Notes under the pieces: model-generated
The model's database searches: none
Told to the model about the DNA's origin: nothing
The model's input: only the letters and a program-made list of their open reading frames with translations
Shown here: positions 8,492-17,937 of the stretch, one piece after another
Layout of the letters: every line of letters starts with the position of its first letter
How positions within the stretch are numbered: position 1 is the stretch's first letter
Program-made: the position numbers and the translations under genes
Source: Gelidibacter gilvus
GTDB lineage: Bacteria > Bacteroidota > Bacteroidia > Flavobacteriales > Flavobacteriaceae
Reading direction: 5' to 3'
Assembly: GCF_004115975.1 (NCBI RefSeq)
Contig: NZ_SDDZ01000011.1
Span: 1-64,000, forward strand
DNA: 64,000 nt

Positions 8492-8522
8492 TTTGCATTT
8501 AAAAGGATTTTGTTTATATTTG
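8492..8522 (+). promoter_or_regulatory. Full-consensus Bacteroidota promoter facing a gene-free region
   Basis: TTTG at 8492-8495, a 19-bp spacer and TATATTTG at 8515-8522 match the TTTG-N19-TAnnTTTG consensus exactly. It points away from the minus-strand regulator and into about 940 bp without a convincing gene. Confidence 0.6.
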
Positions 8523-9459
8523 TTTTAGCGAATTGATATTAGGCCTTTATGAGGCATGTTACTACGATGATTTCTCGAGTCAGAACGACCAATTTAACCT
8601 TCGAGAGAATCGTGAAATCGCTCCATGTCAAAAAGTTTTTTACTTTTGCATACGGCATGCGAGCGGTTCTCACGTTAACTTTAGAAGGTAACTTTATAAT
8701 CGAAAGATTTAAAGTAGGGCTTGGTCGCCCTTGACTCTAAAGTGTGAGACCGCTCCTTGCTTTTTATGCAGGTAATCTTCATACTTCCGAAACATCGTTC
8801 CATAATTTCAATTGTGAGAACGATTTTTTGTTTCTAGCCAGTAGCTCCCCACTACGTTCTGAAAGGAAAACGGCTTCAAAAAAAATCATACTTACAACAG
8901 GTAATGCAATGTTAGGGTGTATTAAGCCCAAACATTACAAAATCCAAAACCGCCTAGGTTTCCTTTTTTGGAAGAAACCCAGATTGGTGCTCATTTTATA
9001 AATCGACAGTTTAAAAATAGCATCAATCTTAACGTTTTCCAAATATTTTGAGGTTTTACCTAAAATATAGGATAGAAAGGGCTTTTATAAAACAGTACAA
9101 ACAATTTAAAACCAAAACACGCATGAAAAATCAATTGTGACCAAGCCTAAACCTCATCATTGAGATACGCTACAACTGGAGTTTGCAACAAAAACCTCGC
9201 TATCGCCAATTGCAAACTCTAAATCCCTAAGAACATGGCAGCACTACAAAAGGCAGTGCCATATAGCGAAAATGTTAGAATTAGTCTTTGGGATAGCTGC
9301 CGCTATGCAAAAAAACATATGCGGCAACTTCCTAATTTAACTTTAAAAAAAATGGAGCCTATGCACATATAGTTGTTACAAAAAACCTCCCTACAAATGT
9401 TGGCACAATCGTTCAGGAGGTCAAATTAAACTAAGTATAACAATTAATCTTACAAATTT
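8523..9459. other. Gene-free stretch with repeated motifs and hairpins
   Basis: ORFs of 61 and 85 codons here look like chance frames. The motif GTGA-A-CGCTCC occurs near 8610 and at 8744-8756, and a related GTGAGAACG near 8815. Arms at 8661-8673 (GAGCGGTTCTCAC) and 8744-8755 (GTGAGACCGCTC) pair with one bulge across a 70-nt loop. A further hairpin lies at 9296-9327 (GCTGCCGCTATG against CATATGCGGC). The upstream promoter makes a structured transcript or long leader possible. Confidence 0.35.
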
Positions 9460-9969
9460 ATGACATTAAAACGTATAACCCAACGTAGGCGCCTTCTATT
9501 GTGTTTTTTTCCTGTGGCAATTGCCACTTCCTATCCCCCACTAATAGCCAATAGCACAACGGCGCTTGCGTTTTTCACAAATAAATCCATCCAACAAAAT
9601 GGAGCTTACAGGACCATAACAGATGAACATGGATTGCCAGTAGCTGGGGCCACGGTAATAATGAAAAGTACCAACCGTGGCGCCGTCACTGCCCTTGACG
9701 GAAACTACATGTGCTGTAAGGCCATAGAAAATACACTTTACGGAAAGCGTAATATCAACCATGTATTAGAGCATGATACGCAAAAGGTTTATGGGATGGT
9801 CATCAATACCGGCTACTACAACACTACAGATCGTGAAAAGACCGGAATATTGCGACTAATCCCACCAAGTGAGCAATTAGATTTAGTCTTTGGGAAAGGG
9901 CTGCTGTTTACCGGATTTTTGCTAACAACCCAGTGGCCCCTCTTCCCTATTAAAATCTGTTGCCTATGA
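9460..9969 (+). pseudogene. Decayed N-terminus of a SusC-like TonB-linked protein
   Basis: The 169-codon frame carries two patches clearly related to the intact SusC downstream. One is ITDEHGLPVAGATVIMKSTN-like text of the carboxypeptidase-regulatory domain (compare VTDGHLPISGATVLIKSTT). The other is NTGYYNTTDREKTG (compare NAGYYSTTDREKTG). Sequence between and after these patches no longer matches, and plug and barrel are absent. It is a truncated, decayed paralogue or duplication scar 134 bp upstream of susC. Confidence 0.7.
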
Positions 9970-10018
9970 TATAAAAACTATAAAAAATCCCTGATGCCGT
10001 TACAACATAAATCGGCAT

Positions 10019-10060
10019 AAAAAAAGCCCGCTCCCAGTTTACCACGACATCGGAGCAGGC
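10019..10060 (-). terminator. Intrinsic terminator on the strand opposite susC
   Basis: Read on the minus strand, GCCTGCTCC (10060-10052) pairs with GGAGCGGGC (10034-10026), nine pairs with one U-G. It is followed directly by seven T (10025-10019). No minus-strand gene lies upstream, because susC occupies 10103-13105 on the other strand, so it would end a transcript antisense to the susC 5' region. Confidence 0.55.
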
Positions 10061-10102
10061 CAAAAGTTAAAATTAATCTATCACTTTAACCATTACAAAA
10101 CT

Positions 10103-13100
10103 ATGACAATAAATCATAAATCAGTAAGGTGGCGGCATATTTTTGTCTGCTGTCACTTCTTCCTTAGTATTTCCATGACCCTTTCTGCCCAAGACCTCTT
10201 GGTCTCTGGCCAGGTTACCGATGGGCACTTGCCCATATCTGGTGCCACTGTACTTATCAAAAGCACCACCAAAGGTGTTGTATCTGACTTTGATGGGCGT
10301 TACAGCATTACCGCCAAACCAACGGACACGCTTCAAATCTCATATTTGGGATATACAACACTTACCATTCCCATTCAAAACCGCAGTACTATAAATGTTA
10401 TCTTAAAGGAAGATGCCACCGCATTGGGAGAGGTACAAATTAATGCCGGGTATTACAGCACTACCGATAGGGAGAAAACGGGGAGTATTGCGCGGATTAC
10501 GGCTAAGGATATTGAATTGCAGCCGGTGAATAATCCCTTAGGCGCCATGCAAGGCTATATGTCAGGAGTAAATATTGTTCAAAATACAGGTGTGCCTGGA
10601 GGAGGATTCAACGTTGAAGTCCGCGGTAAAAACTTCATCAATGGGGTTTCCGATCCGCTGTTTATTGTAGACGGAGTTCCTTTTGGATCCCAGTCCCTAG
10701 GAGATTTCCAGGTTTCCGGCGAGATCTTTAGTGGGAACATCAGTCCGCTAAATTCAATTAATCCCAACGATATAGAAAGTATTGAGGTGCTCAAGGATGC
10801 CGATGCCACGGCCATCTATGGATCCCGCGGAGCCAATGGCGTGGTGCTTATCACTACCAAGAAGGGAAGAGCTGGGAAAACTCGTTTCGATGCTCATCTA
10901 AGTACTTCAATTGGCAAGGTTTCCAATTTCTTGGATCTGTTGAATACCAAACAGTACCTGGAGATTCGAAGAGAAGGTATTGATAACGATGGTGTTGGGC
11001 TTATGCTGGAAAGTTCCTTATATGATTTCTTCTGGCCTGATATCAAACTATGGGACAATGACCGCTATACCGATTGGCAAAAGGAACTTATTGGGGGCAC
11101 AGCCTATCGAAACAATGCACAGCTTTCAGTTTCAGGAGGTAGTGCACAAAATCAATTTCTAATTAGTGGTGGCTACCATAATGAAACTACTGTATTTCCA
11201 GGGGATTCCAAATATAGAAAGGCCAGTATCCACAGCAATTTTACCCATCAGTCCAATGATAATCGTTTTAAAATTAACCTATCAACCAATTATGCTTATG
11301 AGAACAACCTTATGCCCCAAGCGGATTTTACGGCTAAGGCTTATTCATTAGAGCCCAATGCCCCAGCACTTTATGATGATCAGGGAAACCTCAATTGGGA
11401 GAACAATACTTGGGAAAACCCACTGGCCTCTCTAGAGGAACGTTTTGAGGCGACATCAAAGAATCTTATCACCAATGCCATGATTTCATATACGATCCTG
11501 CCAGATATGGAACTACGGTCAAGTATGGGCCTTAGCAGTTACCAATTTGACACTTACCGCACGATGCCGAGTTCTGCAAGAAATCCAGGATATGGCTTGA
11601 CACCACAAAGCTATTCTTATCTTACTTCTAATAACTCTCAAAGGGAGTCTTGGATCGTAGAGCCACAGATAAACTGGCAGAAGAAATGGGATAAGCTTTC
11701 ATTAAATATCCTCATAGGAAGCACTTTCCAGCAGGAGAGCACGGAAAAGCTCATATTAAGGGGACGTGGTTTTCCGAATAATGAACTATTGCTCAATATC
11801 GCAGCGGCACAAGAGATACAGGCCGTTTCTAACTTGGATAGCGAGTACAGTTATATCGCGATTTTCGGACGAATCAACCTAAAGGTATTGGATCGCTATA
11901 TTATTAACTTAACAGGTAGAAGAGACGGCTCCTCCCGGTTTGGCCCAGGCAAACAGTTCGGAAATTTTGGAGCTCTGGGCATGGCTTGGCTTTTTTCGGA
12001 AGAGACTTTTTTGAAAAATAGTTCCATTTTAAGTTTTGGCAAATTACGGGCGAGTTATGGTACTACTGGAAGTGACAATATAGGAGACTATCGTTTTTTA
12101 GACACCTACACAGTCACTGGAAGTAATTACGACGGAATTACTCTAGTGAAGCCAACAGGTATTTTTAATCCTTTATTCGGTTGGGAAGAAAACCAAAAAC
12201 TGGAGACTGCACTCGAACTAGGCTTTTTCAAGGATCGATTATTAATGAACACTTCTTGGTACAAAAACCGATCTTCCAATCAATTGGTAGGAATCCCGTT
12301 AGCAGCCACCACTGGGTTCTCTGAACTGACAGGAAATTTTGATGCCATAGTGGAGAACTCAGGTCTTGAGTTGGACTTACTTACGGTCAATATGAGATCG
12401 GAAACATTCAAATGGTCTACAAACTTTAATTTAACCATTCCCAAAAATAAGCTTGTCGCCTTTGATGGGTTGGAAGCCTCCACTTTTGCCAACCGTTATG
12501 TAATTGGGAAACCCTTAACCATTTTAAAGCTCTACCATGCTCTAGGCGTTGATCCAAAAACTGGGCTTTATCAGTTCAGAGATTATGACGGCGACGGGAA
12601 TTACAGCAGCATCGGAGACCGGCAATGGGTAGAGGACTTAACCCCTAGATGGTATGGCGGTTTTGGTAACTCTCTTAGCTTTGGAAATGTCACTTTTGAT
12701 GTCTTCTTCCAGTTCAAAAAACAAAAGGCCTACAATACAGTCCGTTTTGATGCTACTCCTGGATTTAAAAAAAACACCTCCGTTGAACTCTATAATCGAT
12801 GGCAACAGGCCGGAGATCAGAACCCCTTCCAAAGGGCTTCCGCTGGAATGGCAGGTGGCCAAGATCTTGGTGCATTGCAGCAGGAGAGCAGTGCATCAGT
12901 GTCCGATGCATCCTTTATCCGGTTGCGAAATATTTCACTGAATTATAAGATTCCTTATCTGATCAATAAGTCAGAAGTAAACGTTTATTTGCAAGGGCAG
13001 AATCTTTGGACCTTAACCAACTATATTGGACCAGACCCGGAACAACCCAATCCCCGCCTGCCACCATTGCGACAGATTACCCTAGGAGTCCAACTTGTTT

Positions 13101-13105
13101 TTTAA
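10103..13105 (+). CDS. SusC/RagA-family TonB-linked outer membrane protein
   Basis: 1000 residues. Signal peptide 1-29 ends in TLSAQ. A carboxypeptidase-regulatory-like domain covers about 33-105 (VSGQVTDGHLPISGATV, then DFDGRYSI). The plug covers about 110-255 with PLFIVDGVPFG (185-195) and IEVLKDADATAIYGSRGANG (about 227-246), the signature of SusC proteins. The rest is a 22-strand-type barrel ending in QLVF. With the SusD lipoprotein that follows it would form a lidded TonB-dependent importer. The neighbouring secreted metalloprotease, and the absence of glycan enzymes, favour oligopeptides over glycans as substrate, as known for RagAB. The start has no good -7 element, and a long leader is likely. 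Confidence 0.95.
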   Translation: MTINHKSVRWRHIFVCCHFFLSISMTLSAQDLLVSGQVTDGHLPISGATVLIKSTTKGVVSDFDGRYSITAKPTDTLQISYLGYTTLTIPIQNRSTINVILKEDATALGEVQINAGYYSTTDREKTGSIARITAKDIELQPVNNPLGAMQGYMSGVNIVQNTGVPGGGFNVEVRGKNFINGVSDPLFIVDGVPFGSQSLGDFQVSGEIFSGNISPLNSINPNDIESIEVLKDADATAIYGSRGANGVVLITTKKGRAGKTRFDAHLSTSIGKVSNFLDLLNTKQYLEIRREGIDNDGVGLMLESSLYDFFWPDIKLWDNDRYTDWQKELIGGTAYRNNAQLSVSGGSAQNQFLISGGYHNETTVFPGDSKYRKASIHSNFTHQSNDNRFKINLSTNYAYENNLMPQADFTAKAYSLEPNAPALYDDQGNLNWENNTWENPLASLEERFEATSKNLITNAMISYTILPDMELRSSMGLSSYQFDTYRTMPSSARNPGYGLTPQSYSYLTSNNSQRESWIVEPQINWQKKWDKLSLNILIGSTFQQESTEKLILRGRGFPNNELLLNIAAAQEIQAVSNLDSEYSYIAIFGRINLKVLDRYIINLTGRRDGSSRFGPGKQFGNFGALGMAWLFSEETFLKNSSILSFGKLRASYGTTGSDNIGDYRFLDTYTVTGSNYDGITLVKPTGIFNPLFGWEENQKLETALELGFFKDRLLMNTSWYKNRSSNQLVGIPLAATTGFSELTGNFDAIVENSGLELDLLTVNMRSETFKWSTNFNLTIPKNKLVAFDGLEASTFANRYVIGKPLTILKLYHALGVDPKTGLYQFRDYDGDGNYSSIGDRQWVEDLTPRWYGGFGNSLSFGNVTFDVFFQFKKQKAYNTVRFDATPGFKKNTSVELYNRWQQAGDQNPFQRASAGMAGGQDLGALQQESSASVSDASFIRLRNISLNYKIPYLINKSEVNVYLQGQNLWTLTNYIGPDPEQPNPRLPPLRQITLGVQLVF

Positions 13106-13124
13106 ACACAAAATAAAAAGAATC

Positions 13125-14561
13125 ATGAGAATTTTGAAAATTATAAAATCTGGGCATATGACCCATCGAAGAGCATTTGCAGGAATGAACCGATTACTCC
13201 TGTTTACCTTTCCTTTTTTTTTAAGCTTGATCTGGCTCGGTTGTTCCGACTTTATAAACGTAGATCCCCCAAAGAACAATTTGATTTCTGTGACGGTCTT
13301 CAAGGATCCCGCCACTGTGGAATCCGCAATGGCAAACCTCTATTATAGTATGCGGGAACAAGGCATGACATCGGGATCCTTTGGACTTACCCCTGTTTTA
13401 AGCATATATGGTGATGAGCTTGACTATTACGGCTTCAACGCAGACCAGACTCAATTGTACAACCATAATCACAGTGCGGACAACAATGTCCTATGGGGTT
13501 GGTGGCAACAAGCATACTATTTAATTTATGGAGCTAATGATATTATCAGGGGGGTTGAAAGTTCGAATGACCTGAGCGTAGATGAAAAAAAAGCCTTCCA
13601 CGGACAAGCTCTTTTTGTCCGTGGCTATGTCCACAGTCTGCTGGTGTCCCTCTTCGGGGATGTGCCATATGTAAATAGTACGAATTATCGGGAGAATAAC
13701 ACAGTAGCTCGAATGGCCGAAGAAAAGGTTTATGATAGCATCATAAGGGACTTAACTGATGCCGTGGAATTATTGGAAGGAATAGAGCCGATCTCTAAAA
13801 GACGTATATGGCCAGACCGTTATGTAGCGAAGGCCTTATTGGCAAGGATGTACCTCTATACCGAAAACTGGGAAATGGCTACTTCCACGGCCTCCGAACT
13901 TATCGATCATTTCCCATTGGAGACCAATTTATCCAATACTTTTCTGAAGGGCTCCCCTGAAACTATCTGGCAACTAGCGGCGGATGAAAATTTTCCAAAT
14001 AACACAAGGGAGGCTGGAACGTTGATCATCCAGACCGTTCCTGGTCAAACTTACGCTTTGACCGATGCCCTCTTGGCATCATTTGAAAACGGAGACTTGC
14101 GATATGATAATTGGATCGGGAATGTATCGGATTCCAATAACACAACTACTTTGTACTATCCTCATAAGTATAAGGCTGGAGTCAATGAAAAGGAATCCCT
14201 TGAGTATTCCATCCTTTTCAGATCAGCAGAGCAGGTTTTGATAAGGTCGGAGGCACGAGCTCATATGGGTAATCTTACCGGGTCACAAACCGATCTCAAT
14301 AGCATACGCAACCGTGCTGGGTTAAGTAATACCACAGTCACCACGGCACACGGACTTTTGGAGGCTATCCAAAGGGAAAGACGTGTGGAACTGTTCGCTG
14401 AACAGGGACATCGATGGTTCGATCTTAAACGGACGGCAAATGCTGGAAGAGCATTGACCGACCTAAAACCAAATTGGCAGGAAACTGATATATTACTCCC
14501 CATTCCAGAAGCCGAGCTGGAGATTAATCCCAATTTGTTGCCACAAAATCCAGGATATTGA
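13125..14561 (+). CDS. SusD/RagB-family substrate-binding lipoprotein
   Basis: 478 residues from ATG 13125; codons at 13095, 13158 and 13185 are alternatives. The hydrophobic segment before LGC-SDF (cysteine 40 of this start) is a lipoprotein signal, with an unusual tryptophan at position -3. The mature part shows the SusD TPR scaffold, and the C-terminal RRVELFAEQGHRWFDLKR motif is diagnostic. It lies 19 bp after susC and would cap the SusC barrel and bind substrate at the cell surface. Confidence 0.93.
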   Translation: MRILKIIKSGHMTHRRAFAGMNRLLLFTFPFFLSLIWLGCSDFINVDPPKNNLISVTVFKDPATVESAMANLYYSMREQGMTSGSFGLTPVLSIYGDELDYYGFNADQTQLYNHNHSADNNVLWGWWQQAYYLIYGANDIIRGVESSNDLSVDEKKAFHGQALFVRGYVHSLLVSLFGDVPYVNSTNYRENNTVARMAEEKVYDSIIRDLTDAVELLEGIEPISKRRIWPDRYVAKALLARMYLYTENWEMATSTASELIDHFPLETNLSNTFLKGSPETIWQLAADENFPNNTREAGTLIIQTVPGQTYALTDALLASFENGDLRYDNWIGNVSDSNNTTTLYYPHKYKAGVNEKESLEYSILFRSAEQVLIRSEARAHMGNLTGSQTDLNSIRNRAGLSNTTVTTAHGLLEAIQRERRVELFAEQGHRWFDLKRTANAGRALTDLKPNWQETDILLPIPEAELEINPNLLPQNPGY

Positions 14562-14643
14562 AAACCACAACATAGTCGACGGATGCCTATATTCTAAGAA
14601 CCTCCGATCAATTGACACGATAAATCAAATTCAAAAAGACTCC

Positions 14644-16953
14644 ATGAAAAATGTTATTTGCTTCTACTTCATTCTACTATTTGTACCAGGTCACGCCAAC
14701 AATCATCCAAAAAGGATAGCACACCAAGAGACATCTGATGTGGCCTTGGAAAAATCACCTTTTTTAACCTCCTCCATCAAGGAAGACCAACTCTACCTGA
14801 ATATACCTGACCAATTATTGGACACCCCCATGTTGTTTACATGTTATGACCGTATGCGACGCAGCTTCATGCAAGTAGCTTGGACAAAACATAACGATAG
14901 AATATTGTTGAAACAACTAGCAATTCTCTCAACTTCTGGAATTATAATACCGCTCAAAGAAGGACTTGTCCAAATGGATAATGTTCTAGCCATATTTCCC
15001 ATTGAGAAAACAAATATTAGGACGGGGATCCAACGTATTAACATCACACAGTTTACGTTGAACCAAGAATTGGAATGGCCACAAATGTGGGGGGTATCCT
15101 TTGGGAGTCCTTTACCGCAATTGTCCGTATTACTTGATGTGAAGAACATGGATGGAGAGGTACTGATCAAAATCCGACGAGGCATGGTCAAGAGCAAAAC
15201 CAAGGTTTCAGTCCCAATTTTTTTTGGTTTCTCTGCTTTACCGCCGCCTATGAAGTCAAGAAGGTTCGATTATCGCATGGGTTTTCATCCCGATGAAAAT
15301 GAAATGAACAGATTCGGTTTGAAAAACACTGTGGCTAACATTACTCGCTGGCGTTTGGAAAAGAAGTACCCAAATCAAAAAATCAGTATTCCTATAAAAC
15401 CCATCACCTTTTTAATCTCCCCTGATGTGCCCAAGAAATGGAGACCCTATCTGAGAGCCGGGATAAAGGAATGGTTACCAGCATTTGAATCGGCGGGGTT
15501 CAAGGATGCCATTGCAGTCAAGGAAGTGGACAGTCTAGATGATTGGCAAGCTCATAGTATCCATTCGAATGTTGTATACTGGAATCAAGAAAAATCCTTT
15601 AGAAGCTCGGAATATAAAGATTATGGCGGTACCTTGAGCCATATTATCGATCTAAGAACCGGAGAAATCTTACGAGGTGATATTTTTATGGGAGGTTCGG
15701 AGCAATCCGTATCGGAAGAATACTTTGTTAGGGCAGCACCTTTAGATATAAACGCACAGAAATTCCCCTTTCCTGATGCATTAATTGGGCAATTATTCCA
15801 AGTGATAGCTGCACATGAAGCCGGCCATGTGTTCGGTATAACCGATGCCAATTTTGGTGAATACCATTATCCTTGGGACAAAATGAACGATATCCCATGG
15901 CTACAGACTATGGGGCATACTCCTAGTATCATGAATTATACCAGAGCCAACAACATACCACAACCCGAGGATAGTATTCCGCCATCCCTGTTACTCCAAC
16001 GTGTGGGGCCTGTAGACAGGTACAATATCCAGTGGGCTTATACTGAATTTCCAGATGGGACCGAATCACAAGTAGAAGAGGCCACTTTAGAACAAATGAT
16101 ACGATGGCAGGATTCTATTCCCTGGTACAGGTTCAACATCAACCAAATGGAGGTTATCGGTCCAAATGCCTCAAATGAAGTCGTCGAGACCAATGATCCC
16201 ATAAAAAGCACCAAATTGGCCTTTAAGAATATAGAACGTGTCATAGCACTATTGCCTAAGGTGACCAACGATCAAAAGGACAATGACCTTCTAGAACGAT
16301 TATATAATAAGTCGGTTCATCTTTGGTACAACCATATGCTTCATGTATCGACCTTAATTGGGGGATACGATATCCATTATAAATCCTTAGCCCAATCTGG
16401 CAGCCGATATGTCCCCATACCGTGGGAGGACCAAATGAAAGCCCTTGATTTTCTTTTGAATTATGCTTTTGATCCCCCTGTGTGGTTGACTGAACCGGAC
16501 TTTCATGTAAGGACAAATTACACAACATTTTCTGACCAAACTTTGCTATATCAACAGAAGTTGGTCATAGAGATGCTATTGGCTCGTAGGGTGAAACGAA
16601 TGGAATACTTAGAACAGGACGGGAACCAAAAAGGCCTGGTCAACACTTATATCCAAAAGTTTCAAGACGGTCTGTTCAAAGAGCTGAAAAGGGATTTTGG
16701 TTATGTGGATCGAAGGAAACAGGAAATTCAAATAACTTATATTGATAATATTGGCATGATCTTAGAGCAGAAAAAATCAGGAATAGATATCCAATCAAGA
16801 TTTTTTGTACATTCTGATTATTCCAGAGGAATTTTAACACAACAACTCCTTGCTTTGAAAGTTGACATAGAAAAGGGCATAAAAAGAAACAGTAAAGCGC
16901 AGACTTTGGGGCATTGGCAATTGTGTCTCAAAAAAATCAAAACAATTTTGTAA
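14644..16953 (+). CDS. Secreted zinc-dependent metalloprotease (DUF5117/DUF4953 type)
   Basis: 769 residues with a signal peptide (residues 1-18). The N-terminal part (about 45-200) resembles the DUF5118/DUF5117 region, and the C-terminal part from about 390 resembles DUF4953, as in Bacteroidota metalloproteases encoded beside SusCD pairs. The catalytic motif is H391-E-A-G-H395-V-F-G398-I-T-D401, so Asp occupies the place of the usual third histidine ligand, and SIMNYTRANNIPQPED follows with the Met-turn-like methionine. It is third in the susC-susD operon, 82 bp after susD. A role in processing peptides for the importer is inferred. Confidence 0.85.
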   Translation: MKNVICFYFILLFVPGHANNHPKRIAHQETSDVALEKSPFLTSSIKEDQLYLNIPDQLLDTPMLFTCYDRMRRSFMQVAWTKHNDRILLKQLAILSTSGIIIPLKEGLVQMDNVLAIFPIEKTNIRTGIQRINITQFTLNQELEWPQMWGVSFGSPLPQLSVLLDVKNMDGEVLIKIRRGMVKSKTKVSVPIFFGFSALPPPMKSRRFDYRMGFHPDENEMNRFGLKNTVANITRWRLEKKYPNQKISIPIKPITFLISPDVPKKWRPYLRAGIKEWLPAFESAGFKDAIAVKEVDSLDDWQAHSIHSNVVYWNQEKSFRSSEYKDYGGTLSHIIDLRTGEILRGDIFMGGSEQSVSEEYFVRAAPLDINAQKFPFPDALIGQLFQVIAAHEAGHVFGITDANFGEYHYPWDKMNDIPWLQTMGHTPSIMNYTRANNIPQPEDSIPPSLLLQRVGPVDRYNIQWAYTEFPDGTESQVEEATLEQMIRWQDSIPWYRFNINQMEVIGPNASNEVVETNDPIKSTKLAFKNIERVIALLPKVTNDQKDNDLLERLYNKSVHLWYNHMLHVSTLIGGYDIHYKSLAQSGSRYVPIPWEDQMKALDFLLNYAFDPPVWLTEPDFHVRTNYTTFSDQTLLYQQKLVIEMLLARRVKRMEYLEQDGNQKGLVNTYIQKFQDGLFKELKRDFGYVDRRKQEIQITYIDNIGMILEQKKSGIDIQSRFFVHSDYSRGILTQQLLALKVDIEKGIKRNSKAQTLGHWQLCLKKIKTIL

Positions 16954-17019
16954 AGTTTTCGACAAATTCTGGTGGATTGCTCCTGATGTTCGTTCAAAAG
17001 GAGGTATGAATTAGTGAAA

Positions 17020-17044
17020 AAGGTGCCTTTAAACAAGGCACCTT
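17020..17044. terminator. Bidirectional terminator between converging operons
   Basis: AAGGTGCCTT (17020-17029) and AAGGCACCTT (17035-17044) form a perfect 10-bp stem with a 5-nt loop. On the minus strand the stem runs into TTTTTC, which makes a good terminator for the DUF6520-like gene; it can also stop transcripts of the metalloprotease operon. Confidence 0.8.
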
Positions 17045-17072
17045 CTGAATACTGGGAATTGAAACCTTCTCC

Positions 17073-17321
17073 TTAAGGCTTCATCAATTTCATGCTATTG
17101 AAATCGGGTGCTGCATACAATTGCTGCCCCAAGAAACTACATGCATTAGCTCCTCCAGTAAAGCATTCATCCCCCACTGTAGTGTGTTCCCAGTTTGTGG
17201 TTCCCGGGATATTGTAATAGGCATCCCGTTCCACAACTATTCTTTCAGTGGCAAATGCCAATCCAACAGCCATCAACATGACAAAGACTGGCATTACGCT
17301 TTTAAAAACTTTAGTTTTCAT
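17073..17321 (-). CDS. Small secreted two-cysteine protein (DUF6520-like)
   Basis: 82 residues. Residues 1-25 (MKTKVFKSVMPVFVMLMAVG then LAFAT) form a signal peptide. The mature part of about 57 residues holds exactly two cysteines, C53 and C61, and a DAYYNIPG patch after the cleavage site. The layout matches the flavobacterial DUF6520 family, whose function is unknown. It lies 77 bp downstream of a MauE/DoxX-like membrane protein on the same strand and converges on the SusCD-protease operon. A disulfide-bonded secreted peptide is the simplest reading; signalling, toxin or scavenging roles are open. Confidence 0.75.
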   Translation of the reverse strand: MKTKVFKSVMPVFVMLMAVGLAFATERIVVERDAYYNIPGTTNWEHTTVGDECFTGGANACSFLGQQLYAAPDFNSMKLMKP

Positions 17322-17398
17322 AATACTTAAATTTATAAATTATGATCTACTCTGTTTTACAGGTTTTCGATCTTCCCCTGTCACTACGTAGTAATATT

Positions 17399-17836
17399 TT
17401 AATTGAAATTATATTCCTGTTTCCTTTGAATTAGAATTCCGAGTAAGGCGATCACAATAAAAAAACCATTAAAAATTAAATGTCCCTTCCACCCCAACGC
17501 TTCCAATACACCGCCACATGAACATGGGATGTCAGCTGAAAAATATAATATCATGGTGATATAAACTGTAAACAGCAGCATTAGAGTTAAGGATAGATAC
17601 AGGCCTAATAGTCGTGTTTTTGTAAAGGCCAACAATAGAGCAGCAACAATTTCAGAAGTAATTACTCCCCATGGGACCCAATCGAAAAATCCGCTCAATA
17701 AGGAAGACTGACCAATTTGTGTTTCAAAGGTTTTAAAATCCAAAAGCTTACTCACCGCAGCATACACAAACAACAGAATGAACAGTAAACTGAACATCCA
17801 CGGTATTTTTTTAGTAAAGGATTCTGGAACTCTCAT
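17399..17836 (-). CDS. MauE/DoxX-family redox-associated membrane protein
   Basis: 145 residues with four membrane segments (about 12-30, 53-71, 76-99 and 119-136). A C105-S-C107-G-G motif follows the third helix and a conserved GWKGHLIFN leads into the fourth, the pattern of MauE, which supports disulfide formation in methylamine dehydrogenase. Here no amine dehydrogenase genes occur, and the obvious candidate client is the two-cysteine secreted protein encoded next to it. A 10-bp palindrome (17383-17392) lies in the gap to that gene. Regulation by the PAS-AraC gene upstream on the same strand is likely. Confidence 0.85.
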   Translation of the reverse strand: MRVPESFTKKIPWMFSLLFILLFVYAAVSKLLDFKTFETQIGQSSLLSGFFDWVPWGVITSEIVAALLLAFTKTRLLGLYLSLTLMLLFTVYITMILYFSADIPCSCGGVLEALGWKGHLIFNGFFIVIALLGILIQRKQEYNFN

Positions 17837-17937
17837 ACCATTTGATTTGATATGGTAAAGTTCGGGACATCTATTTGATTATAAGGGAGGAAATTTTGTA
17901 GAAAAGGGATTAAAAAAATGAAGTAATTAATAAAACC

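Noticed and set aside
8744-9001. 85-codon ORF upstream of the SusC remnant
   Set aside because: Unusual residue composition, no start signal at a sensible distance, no similarity to known domains; treated as part of the gene-free stretch.
10103-14561. Polysaccharide utilisation locus
   Set aside because: SusCD is present, but no glycoside hydrolase, lyase, sulfatase or hybrid regulator lies in the window; the partner is a protease.
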